Part shown: positions 8,601 through 19,596 of the stretch, one piece after another
Numbering within the stretch: position 1 is the stretch's first letter
Layout of the letters: the number at the start of each line of letters is the position of its first letter
Source of the DNA: Scilla litardierei
Taxonomy: Eukaryota > Streptophyta > Magnoliopsida > Asparagales > Asparagaceae
Length of the DNA: 64,000 nucleotides
Direction: 5' to 3'
Assembly: GCA_030789695.1 (NCBI GenBank)
Contig: CM061142.1
Span: 277,195,043-277,259,042, forward strand
Notes under the pieces: model-generated
Told to the model about the DNA's origin: nothing
What the model saw: the letters and a program-made list of their open reading frames with translations, nothing else
Databases searched by the model: none
Translations under genes and position numbers: made by a program

Positions 8601-10455
8601 TGATGGGAATCTAGTCCCACCCTAAGTGGTTTGTTTTGTTGATGATCTCACCAAATGTTGTTAAATTACTAATCATACTACTTAAGTGTGTAGGTTATGC
8701 AATAAGCTAATTGAAGCTCGAAACATACTCCGAGAAGAAGAATCAACCACACACATAGAAGATGAAGATGAATTTAGCTCGCAACTCCAAAGCTCAAAGA
8801 ATGTGCTCAAGCTAAAGCTAAAGAGGAGCTCAAATTCAAGCGAAGCATATGCAACTAGCTCAAGCTCATTCATGGCTTCAAGTTCTTCATAGAGTCTAGT
8901 GTGTGATTTGTTTTTCATTTTCTTAGGATTATGTCAAAGCCAAGAAGAATTTACACACACACACAATGATTTTCTAAAATGTTTTTTAAAACTCATTTTA
9001 AACTTATTTGAGAACATACTTTTCATAGAAGCTAAGTTTCAACTTGTAGTCAACTACAAACACCCAGTAGTTCACTACACTGATTTCTGTCTTCTACTAG
9101 AAAAGATACTCTGGAAGTCGGCTACCAAAGTTAGGGAGTCGACTACCAGTTGTAGCAGATTTCCTCTGAGACACTCTGGGAGTCGACTACCAGCTGTGCG
9201 ACCAGAATTCCTTGATTCATTCTCTCATTTATTCATTGCTTGATTTTTGGGCTGAAGTCAAACTTGATTTGAATCATTTTGAATTCTCCTTTGGCTCTAT
9301 AAATAGAGACCATATGAGAACATTTTTCTCACCAATTCATTCTTGAGCAAAATTATTATTCTCTCAAAAGATCGCATCGTTCTCATTGCTCTCAAAGTTC
9401 TTCATAGCCAAAACGGTTTTTCAATTTTTTGATCTTATTGCTTATATTCTTTTATAATTCGTTTTAAGATCATTATTATTTTTGGCTATTGCAAATTGGT
9501 TTTCAAAATCATTCTCTTTGATTTTTTATATTCTTAAAGGATTTTTGAAACATCTAGATTCTAGATCACATTGAATAATTTCATATTCTTTGTGCGATCT
9601 AGGAACACATCTAGATTCTAGATCACATTGAATAAACTCATATTCTTTGTGTGATCTACAAATGATTTAAATTCTTTTAGCCACGTTAAGAACTATTGCA
9701 AATTTAATCTTGTCTATAGAATTATTGGGTGTAAAAACCAATCTCCACTAATTCATTGTGGTGTATTAGATTTGATTTTACTTGTAGTCCCTTGGTGATA
9801 AGGGTGGTTGTAAATCCTTATTGTAGGCAAGGTGTTTGTAAAAAGTCCTCGGATTGTGAGGCAAGGTAAAGTCCTCGGGTTGTGAGGCAAGGGTAAAATC
9901 CTAGACAAGTCTAGGTGGTCGGAAATCCAAGTTGAGGCTAGGTATTTGTATTGCTAAGGCAATAGTGGAAATCTCGTACCGGATTGGTCGGCGACTGGAC
10001 GTACCCAAGGTTGTGGGGAATCAGGATAAAAATCCTTGTGTTTGCGTTTGATTCTCTCTGTGATTGTTTATCTCTACTTTGTTTATCTTGATTCATTACG
10101 TATTACATTTGTAACTCATTCATAATATATTGCAAGATTAATTTCTGTATCTGCTTCTCTCTTATACTTCTGTGAAATCATATATATCTTCATTAAGTAT
10201 TTATTTAACTGAGCTGTGCTTAATTTTCCTCTGGGAGTCGACTACTATTCTTAGGGAGTCGACTACTAGAAGAGTTTTATCTCTGACTTGTTTTAAAGAT
10301 TAATTAAGTTGATTAAGAACCAAGCGTAGATCACTCTACTTGGTTTCTTAGGCAACATTAGAAGGGTTTTAATTAACGATCGAAAAAGATTTATTATTTG
10401 CACAACACTATTCAACCCCCCTTCTATTGTTGTTTGCCATCCACAGGATCCAACA
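8601..10455 (+). mobile_element. Solo LTR of the A family (Sirevirus-like copia)
   Basis: Starts TGATGGGAAT and ends GGATCCAACA, flanked by the 5-bp TSD ATTAC at 8596-8600 and 10456-10460. It is alignable along its length with the A LTRs at 46443-48146 and 52155-53862, but more diverged. It carries the same landmarks: a CTATAAATAG box at 9297-9306, TAGATCTAGATC-type repeats near 9560-9660, and pairs of GGGAGTCGACTACC-like motifs at 9113/9134 and 10233/10254. No interior is present, so it arose by LTR-LTR recombination. Confidence 0.9.
9297..9306 (+). promoter_or_regulatory. TATA box of the solo LTR
   Basis: CTATAAATAG lies at the same place relative to LTR landmarks as in the A LTRs (47157-47166 and 52873-52882), where U3 promoters of copia LTRs sit. 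Confidence 0.6.
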
Positions 10456-10535
10456 ATTACGAGATGTCTCAAAAACTTTAGTTCAACAGAGACTTTGAAT
10501 GCAGATGACAAGTTTTTGTGTGACAAATGCTGTAG

Positions 10536-10834
10536 GTAGGAAGTTTGCATGGGAAACTTATGGATGCAACCCCTTTTGCCAGCTCGGTTGATAAAGGGGA
10601 TGTACATCGACGTTCAGAACAGGGCTCACTGGTTGATGAATTAGGTCATATGTTGGCTTCTTATGGGTATAATTACCATGGATCATATGTCTTGTATAAT
10701 GGATATTATGGTACAGAGATGAATTGTGAAATATGTTGTATTGAAAATAAAGTGACTTAAGAGCCTCTGTCGGATCTGGTGTCAATTTGTTTAGCTGAGC
10801 TGATAAGGATTTACTGAATTTGCTTGATTTTTTT
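10536..10834 (+). other. Unassigned captured segment at the CACTA right side
   Basis: After the UBP donor there is an ORF at 10545-10760 (71 codons, starting MHGKLMDATPFASSVDKGD, later ELGHMLASYGYNYHG). I do not recognise it. It follows the UBP donor directly, so it may be intron or a further captured piece. Confidence 0.35.
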
Positions 10835-10849
10835 AAAAAAATTAAACAT

Positions 10850-11184
10850 TAGCCACGGCCAGTCCGTGGCTAATGCGTATTAGCGCCAGTCCGTGGCTAA
10901 TGCATATTAGCCACGGCCAGTCCAAACATTAGTAAACCACTTAGATAGCGCGCTATCCAAGCTACCATAGCGGTAGCTTGGATAGCGCTTTTATAAGCGC
11001 TATCTTAGTAAACCACTACGATAGCGCTTATAAAAGCGCTATCCAATCTACCATAGCGGTAGCTTGGATAGAGCTTAAGCGTTATCTTAGTAAACCACTA
11101 CGATAGCGCTTATAAAAGCTCTATCCAAGCTACCATAGCGGTAGCTTGGATAGTGCTTAAAAGCGCTATGCAAGTGTTTTTTTT
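10850..11184. repeat. CACTA right subterminal repeats, about 80-bp units
   Basis: First come three copies of a GCCACGGCCAGTCCGTGGCTAAT-like palindrome (10850-10925). Then about three tandem units carry GATAGCGCTTATAAAAGCGC, AGCTACCATAGCGGTAGCT and TTAGTAAACCACTAC. Each unit folds on itself. The content matches the left subterminal region. Confidence 0.8.
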
Positions 11185-11194
11185 TGTAGTAGTG

Positions 11195-11197
11195 TAA
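11195..11197. repeat. Target-site duplication TAA, right end of CACTA
   Basis: Matches the TAA at 3811-3813. Confidence 0.85.
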
Positions 11198-11471
11198 TAT
11201 CATCCATACAACTTCACACATGTATCATGAATGACACTGGCTATACATACATAGCACAAGATACAATCATTAATATCCTAAGGGTAGCACACTCATACAG
11301 GTCCACACACTCTACCTATATACATGCACCACGACGACATCACAAAAACCAATGGGAACCACTACTAAACTAGAGTTGACACAGGCAACGACAAGCACAA
11401 ATATCTAACCAATAGAAAGGAAACCGAAACCAAAAACGTAACGAAACAATGTCGGAAAGAACGAAGGAACT
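11198..11471 (-). other. Element E interior segment
   Basis: Reverse-complement match to the F interior at about 23090-23320; shared landmarks are the stretch around GGTAGAGTGTGTGGAC and GATGTCG. Noncoding. Confidence 0.65.
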
Positions 11472-12002
11472 TTTGCTCGCATTGTATCATTTGGTCTACG
11501 TACCGGAACTGATAACATTCGAGATTATGCAGGATTATACATGAAATATCCTTTTTGGCTCTCTTTTCAGCCCTATGTCTCTTATCCCTAGGAGATCTTC
11601 CTCCACTAGCAGGTTTTTTCGGAAAACTCCATCTATTCTGGTGTGGATGGCTGGCTGGCCTATATTTCTTGGTTTCAATAGGACTCCTTACGAGCGTTGT
11701 TTCCATCTACTATTATCTAAAAATAATCAAGTTATTAATGACTGGACGAAACCAAGAAATAACCCCTCACGTGCGAAATTATAGAAGATCTCCTTTAAGA
11801 TCAAACAATTCCATCGAATGGAGTATGACTGTATGTGTGATAGCATCTACTATACCAGGAATATTAATGAACCCAATTCTTGCAATTGCTCAGGATACCC
11901 TCTTTTAGCTTCTAGGCCTATTTCTTAGTTCAAGATCCCTCTTACTAACTGGAATAAAAGAATTAGTAGATCTGTTCCGCCCAAAATGGGCTGGGGTTAT
12001 GA
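11472..12002 (+). mobile_element. Nuclear plastid DNA insertion (NUPT): 3' part of ndhB and downstream spacer
   Basis: About 530 bp matching chloroplast ndhB exon 2 and the start of the ndhB-rps7 spacer (GTAGATCTGTTCCGCCCAAA). It breaks the E interior. In F the corresponding site near 23070-23100 is uninterrupted, so an empty site is visible in the same window. The edges are estimated from where E/F similarity stops. Confidence 0.85.
11484..11908 (+). pseudogene. ndhB: ndhB fragment (NADH dehydrogenase-like complex subunit B, plastid origin)
   Basis: In the plastid, NdhB is a membrane subunit of the NDH complex used in cyclic electron flow. Here the frame starts at [18 protein letters not shown], shifts near 11549 (one base missing from a T run), and continues as [20 protein letters not shown] to the native stop at 11906-11908 (AIAQDTLF). 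Several residues differ from the conserved plastid sequence as I know it (for example GDLPP for GGLPP). Truncation, the shift and a nuclear repeat context make it a dead nuclear copy, not a functional gene. Confidence 0.9.
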
Positions 12003-13248
12003 ACTTAGCGAGGATAAGGAGGTAGCTGGTTGAGTGGGACAAAAATGTTGCTCTAAATAATTAAATAGACGAAAGAGGGACACGTGTAAAATAGGATATC
12101 GTATATATCTAGTCTTATAAAAATATGTAGAAATAGCGAGCAGGCTGTAAAATTTGAAGACACGGTAAAAAAGTTTTAGCCGAAGAAAATAATAAGTATG
12201 GCGAGGTAGTGATTGGTTTGCAATGAAAATAAATTTATACAAAGATGTTTGAAGTATGAGTATGATGAACATAGAACTGATATATAAAAATTTAATTGAA
12301 GTTCTATTTAGTGAGAAAAAATATTCTAAAAGTATGTACGGTAAGTGGTTAAAAATAATAAACTTTGTAGTTTAGAAACAAAGGAATGATATATTGAAGT
12401 ATCAAAATGGTAATAAAGTTTTAAAAGCGAAATACGAAAGATCTAGGTTAGGAAATGATTACGAGATAGTAATTAAAAATTACAACCAAATAGACTTCGA
12501 AATCTATGAAAGAGAATTTTAACTCAACCGAAAAGTAAGGAATTTAAATATATCAGAAGGGTGGTTTCAAAAAGTTAAACTGAGCGAAAACTTTAATAAG
12601 GAAAATCAAAAATAACTTTGGAAGAATCAAGATTTGCAACGGAGAAGATTCGAAAGATTAACAATAATCGTCATGGGGCGATCATGTGAATCGAGAGAAA
12701 AGGATAAGATCGCATGGTCTATACAAAATATGCCAAGGATATGATTCAAGAAGAGCTACGATGGAATTCTACGGTCGATAATACAGAAGTGCAATGATTA
12801 GGAAAATGATAAAGATCACTGGTTCTAATGACTGGGCCAACTAGAGATCAGGAAAACTTAGCGCTAAGACTCCATAATGGACTAAACTGTAATAGGGATC
12901 TCAATGAAGGGTCCTAAGAGTATCAAAATTTCGTTCTGCTCGGCCCGAAATTGATGGACTCAACGAACGACTATAGGAAAAGCTCTAGAAATCTAATATG
13001 GTCAGGGCTGGGTGAGAGACTACTAAGGCAACCTAAGACGAGTACAACTAAATCTTGGCGAAGGCACCTGACTATCCAACCTGGACGTCTACCTAAGTCT
13101 TCCTACCATCTAAGACAAGGAAAACCTTCAGGTTAGACTAAATTCATGACTTGAATGCTCCGAATATTTAAATGGATGTTGCTATCATTATTGTTGTTCC
13201 GATATTTCACAGATGCAAAGAGGACCTGCATGGGCCACCACTAAAACC
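12003..13248 (-). other. Element E interior, noncoding
   Basis: Reverse-complement match to the F interior at 18483-19387 and 22800-23070. Directly outside the LTR both have GGTTTTAGTGGTGGCCCA. No ORF of note. It provides the uninterrupted version of the site where a LINE entered F. Confidence 0.7.
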
Positions 13249-15004
13249 TGTCACGCCCCGCTTCCCAAGTATGGAAGGTGAGACGTGAAGAGGTCCGCTC
13301 AGACTTGGAGCTGTGAAGCTTCAGTCTTCTAAGCGTCTGGTAATTTAATCCATTATCAGGTTCTTTGCATTACGACGAAACAACAACAATAATAATAATG
13401 AGGGATAGACAAATAAAGTTATCCAACATTCAGCATCCACAGATTTTGTATTTCCAAACATTACAGAGATAGTCATGAATTAAAGCACAGAGTCTAAAAA
13501 GAAGGCATAAGTATGGCCGAAACTAATACAAAGGGAAGGGTGCAACACACCGAACAACCTAACAACAACTACTAAGAAAGTAAAACAACTAAAAGAGAGT
13601 CACCAGCTGAGACTAAGGGTAGGACCGGAATCCTCGAACTGGACATCAGAGACCTGTCGTCCTCTGCAACTAATTCAGGCTCAAAACCTGACATGTGACA
13701 CCCAAAGAGAAAAGGGCACATTTCAGCAAAAGTCTCCCAAAGGAAAACGGAAGACTTTTGTGCAAGGAAACATAAGAGCAAAAGTGTACAACTAGCACTT
13801 CTAAAATAATGAAGATGACATGACATGAATGTAGCAGTTTAAATATGAGCATGAATGTAGCAGTTTAAGATGAATATGAAAGGTAACATTTGCAGGACAC
13901 GTTGTAGAAAAAGCTACAAAACACGATATCACGATTTCATGATGAAAACATGCATTCACATTGTGCACATGGTGTACTCCTTACAGCTGAAGTGGCTGTA
14001 TAGGCACACTTCTATGCTGCGTGATAGCTTAACCGTACCCCAAACCCAGAGTTTATGCCTTACAGCTGAAGTGGCTATACGGGCACACTTCTACGCTGCG
14101 TGGTCACATAACCCTACTCCTCCACGTGTATCGAGCTTTGGTTTCCAAACAACATTGCGCTCGCTTCTGGATCACGAGCCAAGAAGTGTTTTTCAATATG
14201 GCCTAGGGTTGTGCCCGCAAAGCAGGTGCCTAGTCTCAATAGTTACAATTTTTGTAGCGTGTGCTACACAATCACGATGAAACATTTTGATGCATGACAT
14301 AACATAAAAATGAGCAGTTAAAGTGCGTACCGTTAATTGAAATTAAACGTGACATGGCAGCATGAATGAAAGTATGGTAAAAGTGTCGGATTTAGCCTCG
14401 TTGTCAAGCTAGATCAAGTAGGGTGTCAGATCTAGTTTCGTTGTTAAACTAGATCAAATATAGTCGTCTAGGCGACTATCATTTCACCGCATAGTCTCTT
14501 TTACACAATTTACAAAATGGCCTAAAACATGGCCTAAAACTAGTACTCTGCAAGTTTCACTTGCCTGAACAACGTCCGTAGTCTCAATTCAACAATGGTC
14601 CAGATCTCCCTATGTGCTCCAAATCAATCACCCAAACCTACAGTCCCGTATTCAATATATTCAATTAGTGAGTTACCAAGGCAATGAAAATACAATTTTT
14701 ATCTTGTTAACATGCGGCTGTGGGTTCCTACGGTTCAGGTATACCTTGACACTACGCAAGAGCTACACTAACGTCGGGTAGCGACGTCAGGGGTTGAATT
14801 AACAGAAGTGTGCGACGATCCACAGCACGGTAGTGATCAGCGACAACGACGGACCACAGCGACAACGAACGAAGATCAGCTGGGTAGTGGCACGATCACC
14901 GAACAGTGATGCGAAGGGGGAGGACAACCGCAGTGCGTTCTACGGCATTGGGAAGACGCGAACAGCGGGCAGCGGGTAGAGGAAGGCCAGCGGCAGTTCT
15001 TAAG
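13249..15004 (-). repeat. LTR of element E, left part (split by F)
   Basis: Begins TGTCACGCCCCGC (plus strand), the inverse of the F LTR end. It carries diverged versions of the F LTR tandem units (CCTTACAGCTGAAGTGGCT at about 13980 and 14058). It ends at TTAAG, the F target site, and resumes after F at 27855. Confidence 0.75.
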
Positions 15005-15729
15005 TGTAACGGCCGCTTTCCAGCTGTTCGTATTTTCTACGCGTACGACTCATATCATGTGCATATTTTATTTGGCCTCTTCTTGTATCCGGACAATACG
15101 ATGTGATATGTCGTTGTGACCGTATGGTAGAGTAGTTATTTGTGGGATTTTTAGTGAACGTCATTTCACGGGTCGTTCTCCCACAAATCGAGTTTTATTG
15201 CGGAGTCGTCTTAGTTTTAGACTTGGTTACCAGATCTTTTATTTTTTTGTTCGTTTTTCGTAGATCAAACACGTGATTGACCACCGTATCCCCGAGCTCT
15301 TTTTGTCACGGTCGTTTCGATATTTTTTCGTAATTTTCTGACACTCCTAGCCCACCCAAATCGCTAATCAAAATTCAAGCCCATTAAGCCCAATTAATTT
15401 CAAAATTCAAACGCTAATCAAATCTCATGGAAATCCTTACGTATCATGATAGGATTTCATGCAGCTAACCTCACCCCAGTTTTCCCTTCCTTGCACACCC
15501 CCTCTCTCACTCTCTCTCCTAGTCACCCAAACCTACACCCCATTTTATACACACTTTACAAAACTTTCATGTTTAAAAACAACCCAAACTGCAAGGGCCT
15601 AGGGCATGCAATTTTCTCAGCCGCCACTTCTTCTTCTTCTTCCCACACGCGTGCATCTTCTTCGGCCACCCTTCCCGGAGCTCTGGCGACTCCTCCTCCT
15701 CTTCCTCTCTCCTCTCTCACTCTTTAAAA

Positions 15730-16480
15730 CCCATTGAAAGCTCTCAAGAAACCTCCATGGCCGCACAAATGACAGTCCAGCCGCCCAACCCATTTTTCCG
15801 GCCACCACGGCCACCGTCGGCGAGCCATCGGCCTCCCCTAACCTCCAGCAACATTCCCTCCTCCTTCTGCCTTCTCTCTCCTCTCTCTCACCCCTTAAAA
15901 CACCCTAGAAACCCCCACAAACACCCCCCAGGCCGGATTTTGACAACAGCAGCACCTCCCCGGAAAACGGCCGTCCGTCGCCCTCCAGCCACCCCCTCTG
16001 ACAAACTCCACCTCCCTCGGACTCCCCTCGAGTCCACATATCACCTGAACCTCTCCTTTCCCTTTCCGCTACTCTCTATCTCCCTCAAAACACTTTCAAA
16101 CACAATCCAAACGACAGTTTTGACAGCCTGCGCCATCGCCTGAAAAACGCTGCGCCTGGCCACCTCCGACCACCACCGTCGACCACCCTTCCACCGTTGG
16201 ACTCCTATCGAACCCCTCTATCATCTGCAACTTCCCATTTCCTCTTCCCTCATCTCTATCTCCTCGAAAACCCGTTGAAACCAAGCCCTAGGGGCTGTTT
16301 TTGACAGATCTGTGCAATTTTCTTCAAACGCCTAACACGGCCACCTCCGACCACTTCCAGCGACCACTCCATCACTGTTGGATTTCTCATGAAGTCCTTT
16401 AGCTACTGCAATTTTCCTTTGGCTCTTTTCATCGATGTTTTTCCGCTGAGACACGCGACAACGACCGTTGCATGAATCTG
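15730..16480. repeat. Degenerate tandem repeats (~175-195 bp) within the F LTR
   Basis: Recurring order: C-rich gene-like block, TCAAAACA(C/A)TTTCAAACACA, TTTTGACAG, CGCC..AAAACG, then ACCACC..CACCGTTGGACTCCTATCGA. The same series is at about 25130-25870 in the other LTR. Confidence 0.65.
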
Positions 16481-17446
16481 TCCTCTTCGTCTTCTCACGG
16501 TCGCCCACCACCGTACGCTTACGCCGTCGGCGACCCACCGGGCTTAGCAACCCCCACTGACCTACTTCAATTACCGACAGCCCTTTTAGACCCTCGAGGT
16601 TTACGTGCGTCGCCGTACTCACGTGTTTTTACCCGCTGTCGTCGCCGTCGTGAAGATCCGTTGCGCTACCTGCAACGGGAGAGAGATCGCTGCTTGCTCG
16701 CTGTTTTTGTGCCTCCACCTCGCTGTCTAGAGGTGTCTCTCTATGCTACCTATGGCCGAGATGTTGCAGATGACGTCGATCCATCACCGTTCAGACCCGA
16801 CTTCCGCTTTTGAACGACGTCAAAAGGTTAGTCCTCTAACGCGTAGTAAGAACCCCACCGTAGCAAAACGAAAACTTAAATCTAAAAATCATATAAAATA
16901 AGTAAATTCATTTCCACACCTTTAAAACGTTGCAAATATTAGACATCGACGAAGGACTGAATTTCTGTGCACATAGGATAGATCGTCGATTAGGCTGAAC
17001 TGAAACGAAAACGTGACTTTGACTACTAGGATTGCCCCGTTGAACCTAGAAATGAACTCTAATAGGAATGATGAAAATGTGTCTTGACACCGCCGTTGAC
17101 CCCTTTCAGACGGATCCTCGCTGACGCACCACTTCGACGGGACGCTCCAGACAGACGACGCTCTCGCCACCGCAGCAAGTGTTTACACTTGTACTCTTAC
17201 GGTCACGTTTAGGCCATCTCCTTCTTAGAATGTTAGAGTACATTTAAAGAGAACCGGACGTGAAATGATAGCGTCTGGGACCCCCTTTGACAACTTAGAC
17301 TTGACGACGAAGTCTAAGCCAACAACAACAACTGACACCTTAGGAATTTTCTGTGTGTGTGTGCGTGTGGACCCCCTAGAACAACAACTGAACAACGGAA
17401 CCTTCAAAACTGGTTATGTCTTGTCCTCTTTAGTTCATGCAGTATA

Positions 17447-17690
17447 CCTTACGGGAAGTCTCGATGTATCACCAGGGGAGTGAGCATCTCGACAGACCGT
17501 TCCTTTCATGTATACCTTACGGGAAGTCTCGACGTCTCACCACGGGATGGAGCGTCCCGGCGGACCGTTCCTTTCGTGTATGCCTTACGGGAAGTCTCGA
17601 CATCTCACCAGGGGAGCGAGCGTCCCGACAGACCATTCCTTCTCGACGTCTCATCGGGCGAGTGAGCGCCCCGGCGGACCGTGGGAAGAG
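17447..17690. repeat. ~66-bp tandem repeats in the F 5' LTR
   Basis: Units begin TACCTTACGGGAAGTCTCGA and end GACCGTTCCTTTC. There are three full copies plus a fourth missing its first part. The right LTR has four fuller copies at 26848-27115. Confidence 0.85.
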
Positions 17691-18482
17691 GCACTCACCA
17701 AGGGTGTGAGCGGTACTCGTACAATACAGTATTGTATTGTCTTGAGCACTTGGGGTGGGGTTGGGTGAACGGCCACTAGATAGAGAGTTTGGCCACTCTC
17801 TATGCTGCAGGCGTGCACTCTCTTTGGTGTCACACTCACGTCTTGTCTTGGTTGTCATGTCCCGTCTAGCTTAGTCCCGTAGCCGGTAGCACATGCTACG
17901 GCTACTGTCTGTCTCGTTTACTTTCCAGCACCCTTTTACTTTCTGCCTTGTCGTAACCCATGCATGTTAATCAACCAGTAAAATATTGCATTTGATCATA
18001 CACTTGCAGTGGAGTCTAACTCTTTCTTGTAGACTTTACTTGACGTACAGTTCCTTTTCTCTTGGGTGAGGTACGTCAGTTGTTGATCCAGAGCACGTGG
18101 ACAAGCCGGATGTACCTGAGTACTTGGAGCCAGAGGACGACGACCCGGAGCGCGTTCCTGACGAGGACCAGACCTAGAGGTCTATTCTGTCGCTGCCTTT
18201 CATAGGTTACTACTTTTAGCTTACTCTCTTTCCGTAGTTTGTTGCCTTGCTTAGGCTTCTCTTTTTAGAATTTTGTACTCGCTGGATATTATCTCTTTAT
18301 ATTAATGAATGTAACTTTTTTTCTGTTCTTTCTGTTGTTCCGAATTTTGTAAAAGCAAGAACCTGTGAAAATTTTAAAATGGTACCCCTACAGATGCTTA
18401 TTGGGTCCGAGCTTCATAGCTCCGGCCCAAGCGGGCCTTAGTCACGTTTCGCTTCTGTCGTTTTGGGAAGCGGTGCGTGACA

Positions 18483-19385
18483 GGTTTTAGTGGTGGCCCA
18501 AGCATGTCTTACAAAAAGTTCGGAACAATAAGAGTACCGTATTCATTTAATATCCATGTACAAGTCTAAATTAAGTTTTCCCAATCTTAGATCGTAGGAA
18601 GACTTAGATAGACATCCAGGTTTGATAGTCAGGCTCCTTGGTTAAGATTTAGTCATACTTGTATTAGAATACCCTTGCAGCCTCTCACCTGGTTCTGACC
18701 ATTTTAGATTTCTAGAGTCCTTATTTTAGTCGTTCGCTCGGGTCCATCGAATTCTAGCCCAGCAGAGCGTAATCTTGATTCTCTTAGGGCCCTTCCCTGA
18801 GATCTCTCTATTACAGTCTACTTTATTAGGAAGTCTTAGTGTTGAATTTCCCCTGATCTTTAGACGGCTTGATAATTAGGAAGCTCGGATTTCTAGCATC
18901 TTCCTGATCATTACACTTTTGTGTTATCAGCCGTAGAGTTCCATCGTAGCTTTCATGAATCATCTCTTACGCGTATTCATCATGCGATCATGTTTCTTAC
19001 CCTCGATTCACGTGATCGCTTCATGACGATTATCATAAATTCTTCGAACCTCTCCCCATTGCAAATCCTGCTTCCTTTAAAAGTATTTTCGAAATTCCTC
19101 ATTAAATTCTTCACTCGGTTTAACTTCTTTGAAAACCCTTATTAAATATTTAAATTTCTTACTTTCGGTTGAGTTAAAATTCTTTCACTGATTTTGAAAC
19201 CTTCTTAGTCGTAATTTTTAAGTTACTATCTCGTACTTATTTTCGAATCGGTATCTTTCGTATTTCAGTTTTAAAACTTGTTACCATTTTGAAAATTCAA
19301 TATATCACTTTTTCTAAACTACGAAATTTATTTTAACCATTTACCGTACGTAATTTTAGAATACTTTCTAAACTAACGAGAACTT

Positions 19386-19387
<2 letters not shown>
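18483..19387 (+). other. F interior, left part, noncoding
   Basis: Starts GGTTTTAGTGGTGGCCCAAG right after the LTR; a primer site would be here but I cannot assign its tRNA. No coding frame over about 900 bp. Similar to E at 12250-13248 (inverted). Confidence 0.6.

Positions 19388-19453
<66 letters not shown>
19388..19453. repeat. (TA)n tract at the LINE-M 3' end
   Basis: A pure TA dinucleotide run of about 66 bases between the F flank and the LINE 3' UTR. The related site in E has only a short TATATA, so most of the run came with, or expanded after, the LINE insertion. Confidence 0.9.
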
Positions 19454-19455
<2 letters not shown>

Positions 19456-19596
19456 AAAAGTTAGTCAATCTTTATTCAAATGAATGTACAGCTATACAGT
19501 AGGTGGGCATGAGGTGTCAATATAAAGAGGATAGGGCACAAGCGCCGTCACTCTTTAATATTGTCGCCCCATCCCAGATAAATGTATACAATGAAT

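Larger units (their letters stand above)
8494..10535 (+). pseudogene. Captured UBP3/4-like exon split by a solo LTR
   Basis: The exon runs 8494-8600 and resumes at 10461-10535, with the solo LTR and the second TSD copy between. Left part: [30 protein letters not shown]. Right part: [18 protein letters not shown] followed by LCDKCC up to a GT donor at 10536. With the LTR and one ATTAC removed, the frame is continuous. The CxxC pairs (CLRC, CDKC) are the zinc-finger-like cysteines of the UBP fingers subdomain. The insertion post-dates gene capture. Confidence 0.88.
3814..11194. mobile_element. CACTA (En/Spm-type) DNA transposon carrying captured gene fragments
   Basis: The ends are CACTACTACA at 3814-3823 and its inverted copy TGTAGTAGTG at 11185-11194, flanked by TAA on both sides. 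Both subterminal regions carry many copies of short motifs around GATAGCGCTTTT/AAGCGCTATC, the usual layout for CACTA transposase binding. The interior of about 6.7 kb holds no transposase; instead it contains exon pieces of at least five host genes with GT/AG intron borders. It would need a transposase from an autonomous relative. A solo LTR (8601-10455) later inserted into it, so the original element was about 5.5 kb. It sits in the interior of element E. Confidence 0.9.
15005..18482 (+). repeat. F 5' LTR
   Basis: TG...CA ended, 3478 bp. Its first part holds degenerate tandem units of about 175-195 bp (15730-16480), each with a C-rich block, TTTTGACAG and a CTATC(A/T)TCTGCAACTT-like segment. 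Further on are units of about 66 bp (17447-17690). Pro/Ser/Arg-rich ORFs in it are composition artefacts. Confidence 0.85.

Noticed and set aside
11555..11908. Functional ndhB or a chloroplast contig
   Set aside because: Only the 3' part, with a frameshift, and both flanks are nuclear retroelement sequence.
15446..16813. Pro/Ser/Arg-rich ORFs in the F LTRs (also 25346-26284)
   Set aside because: They fall in degenerate LTR tandem repeats on both strands and differ between the two LTRs by shifts.
17447..17690. CRISPR-like regularly spaced repeats
   Set aside because: Simple tandem LTR units without unique spacers, in a plant genome.
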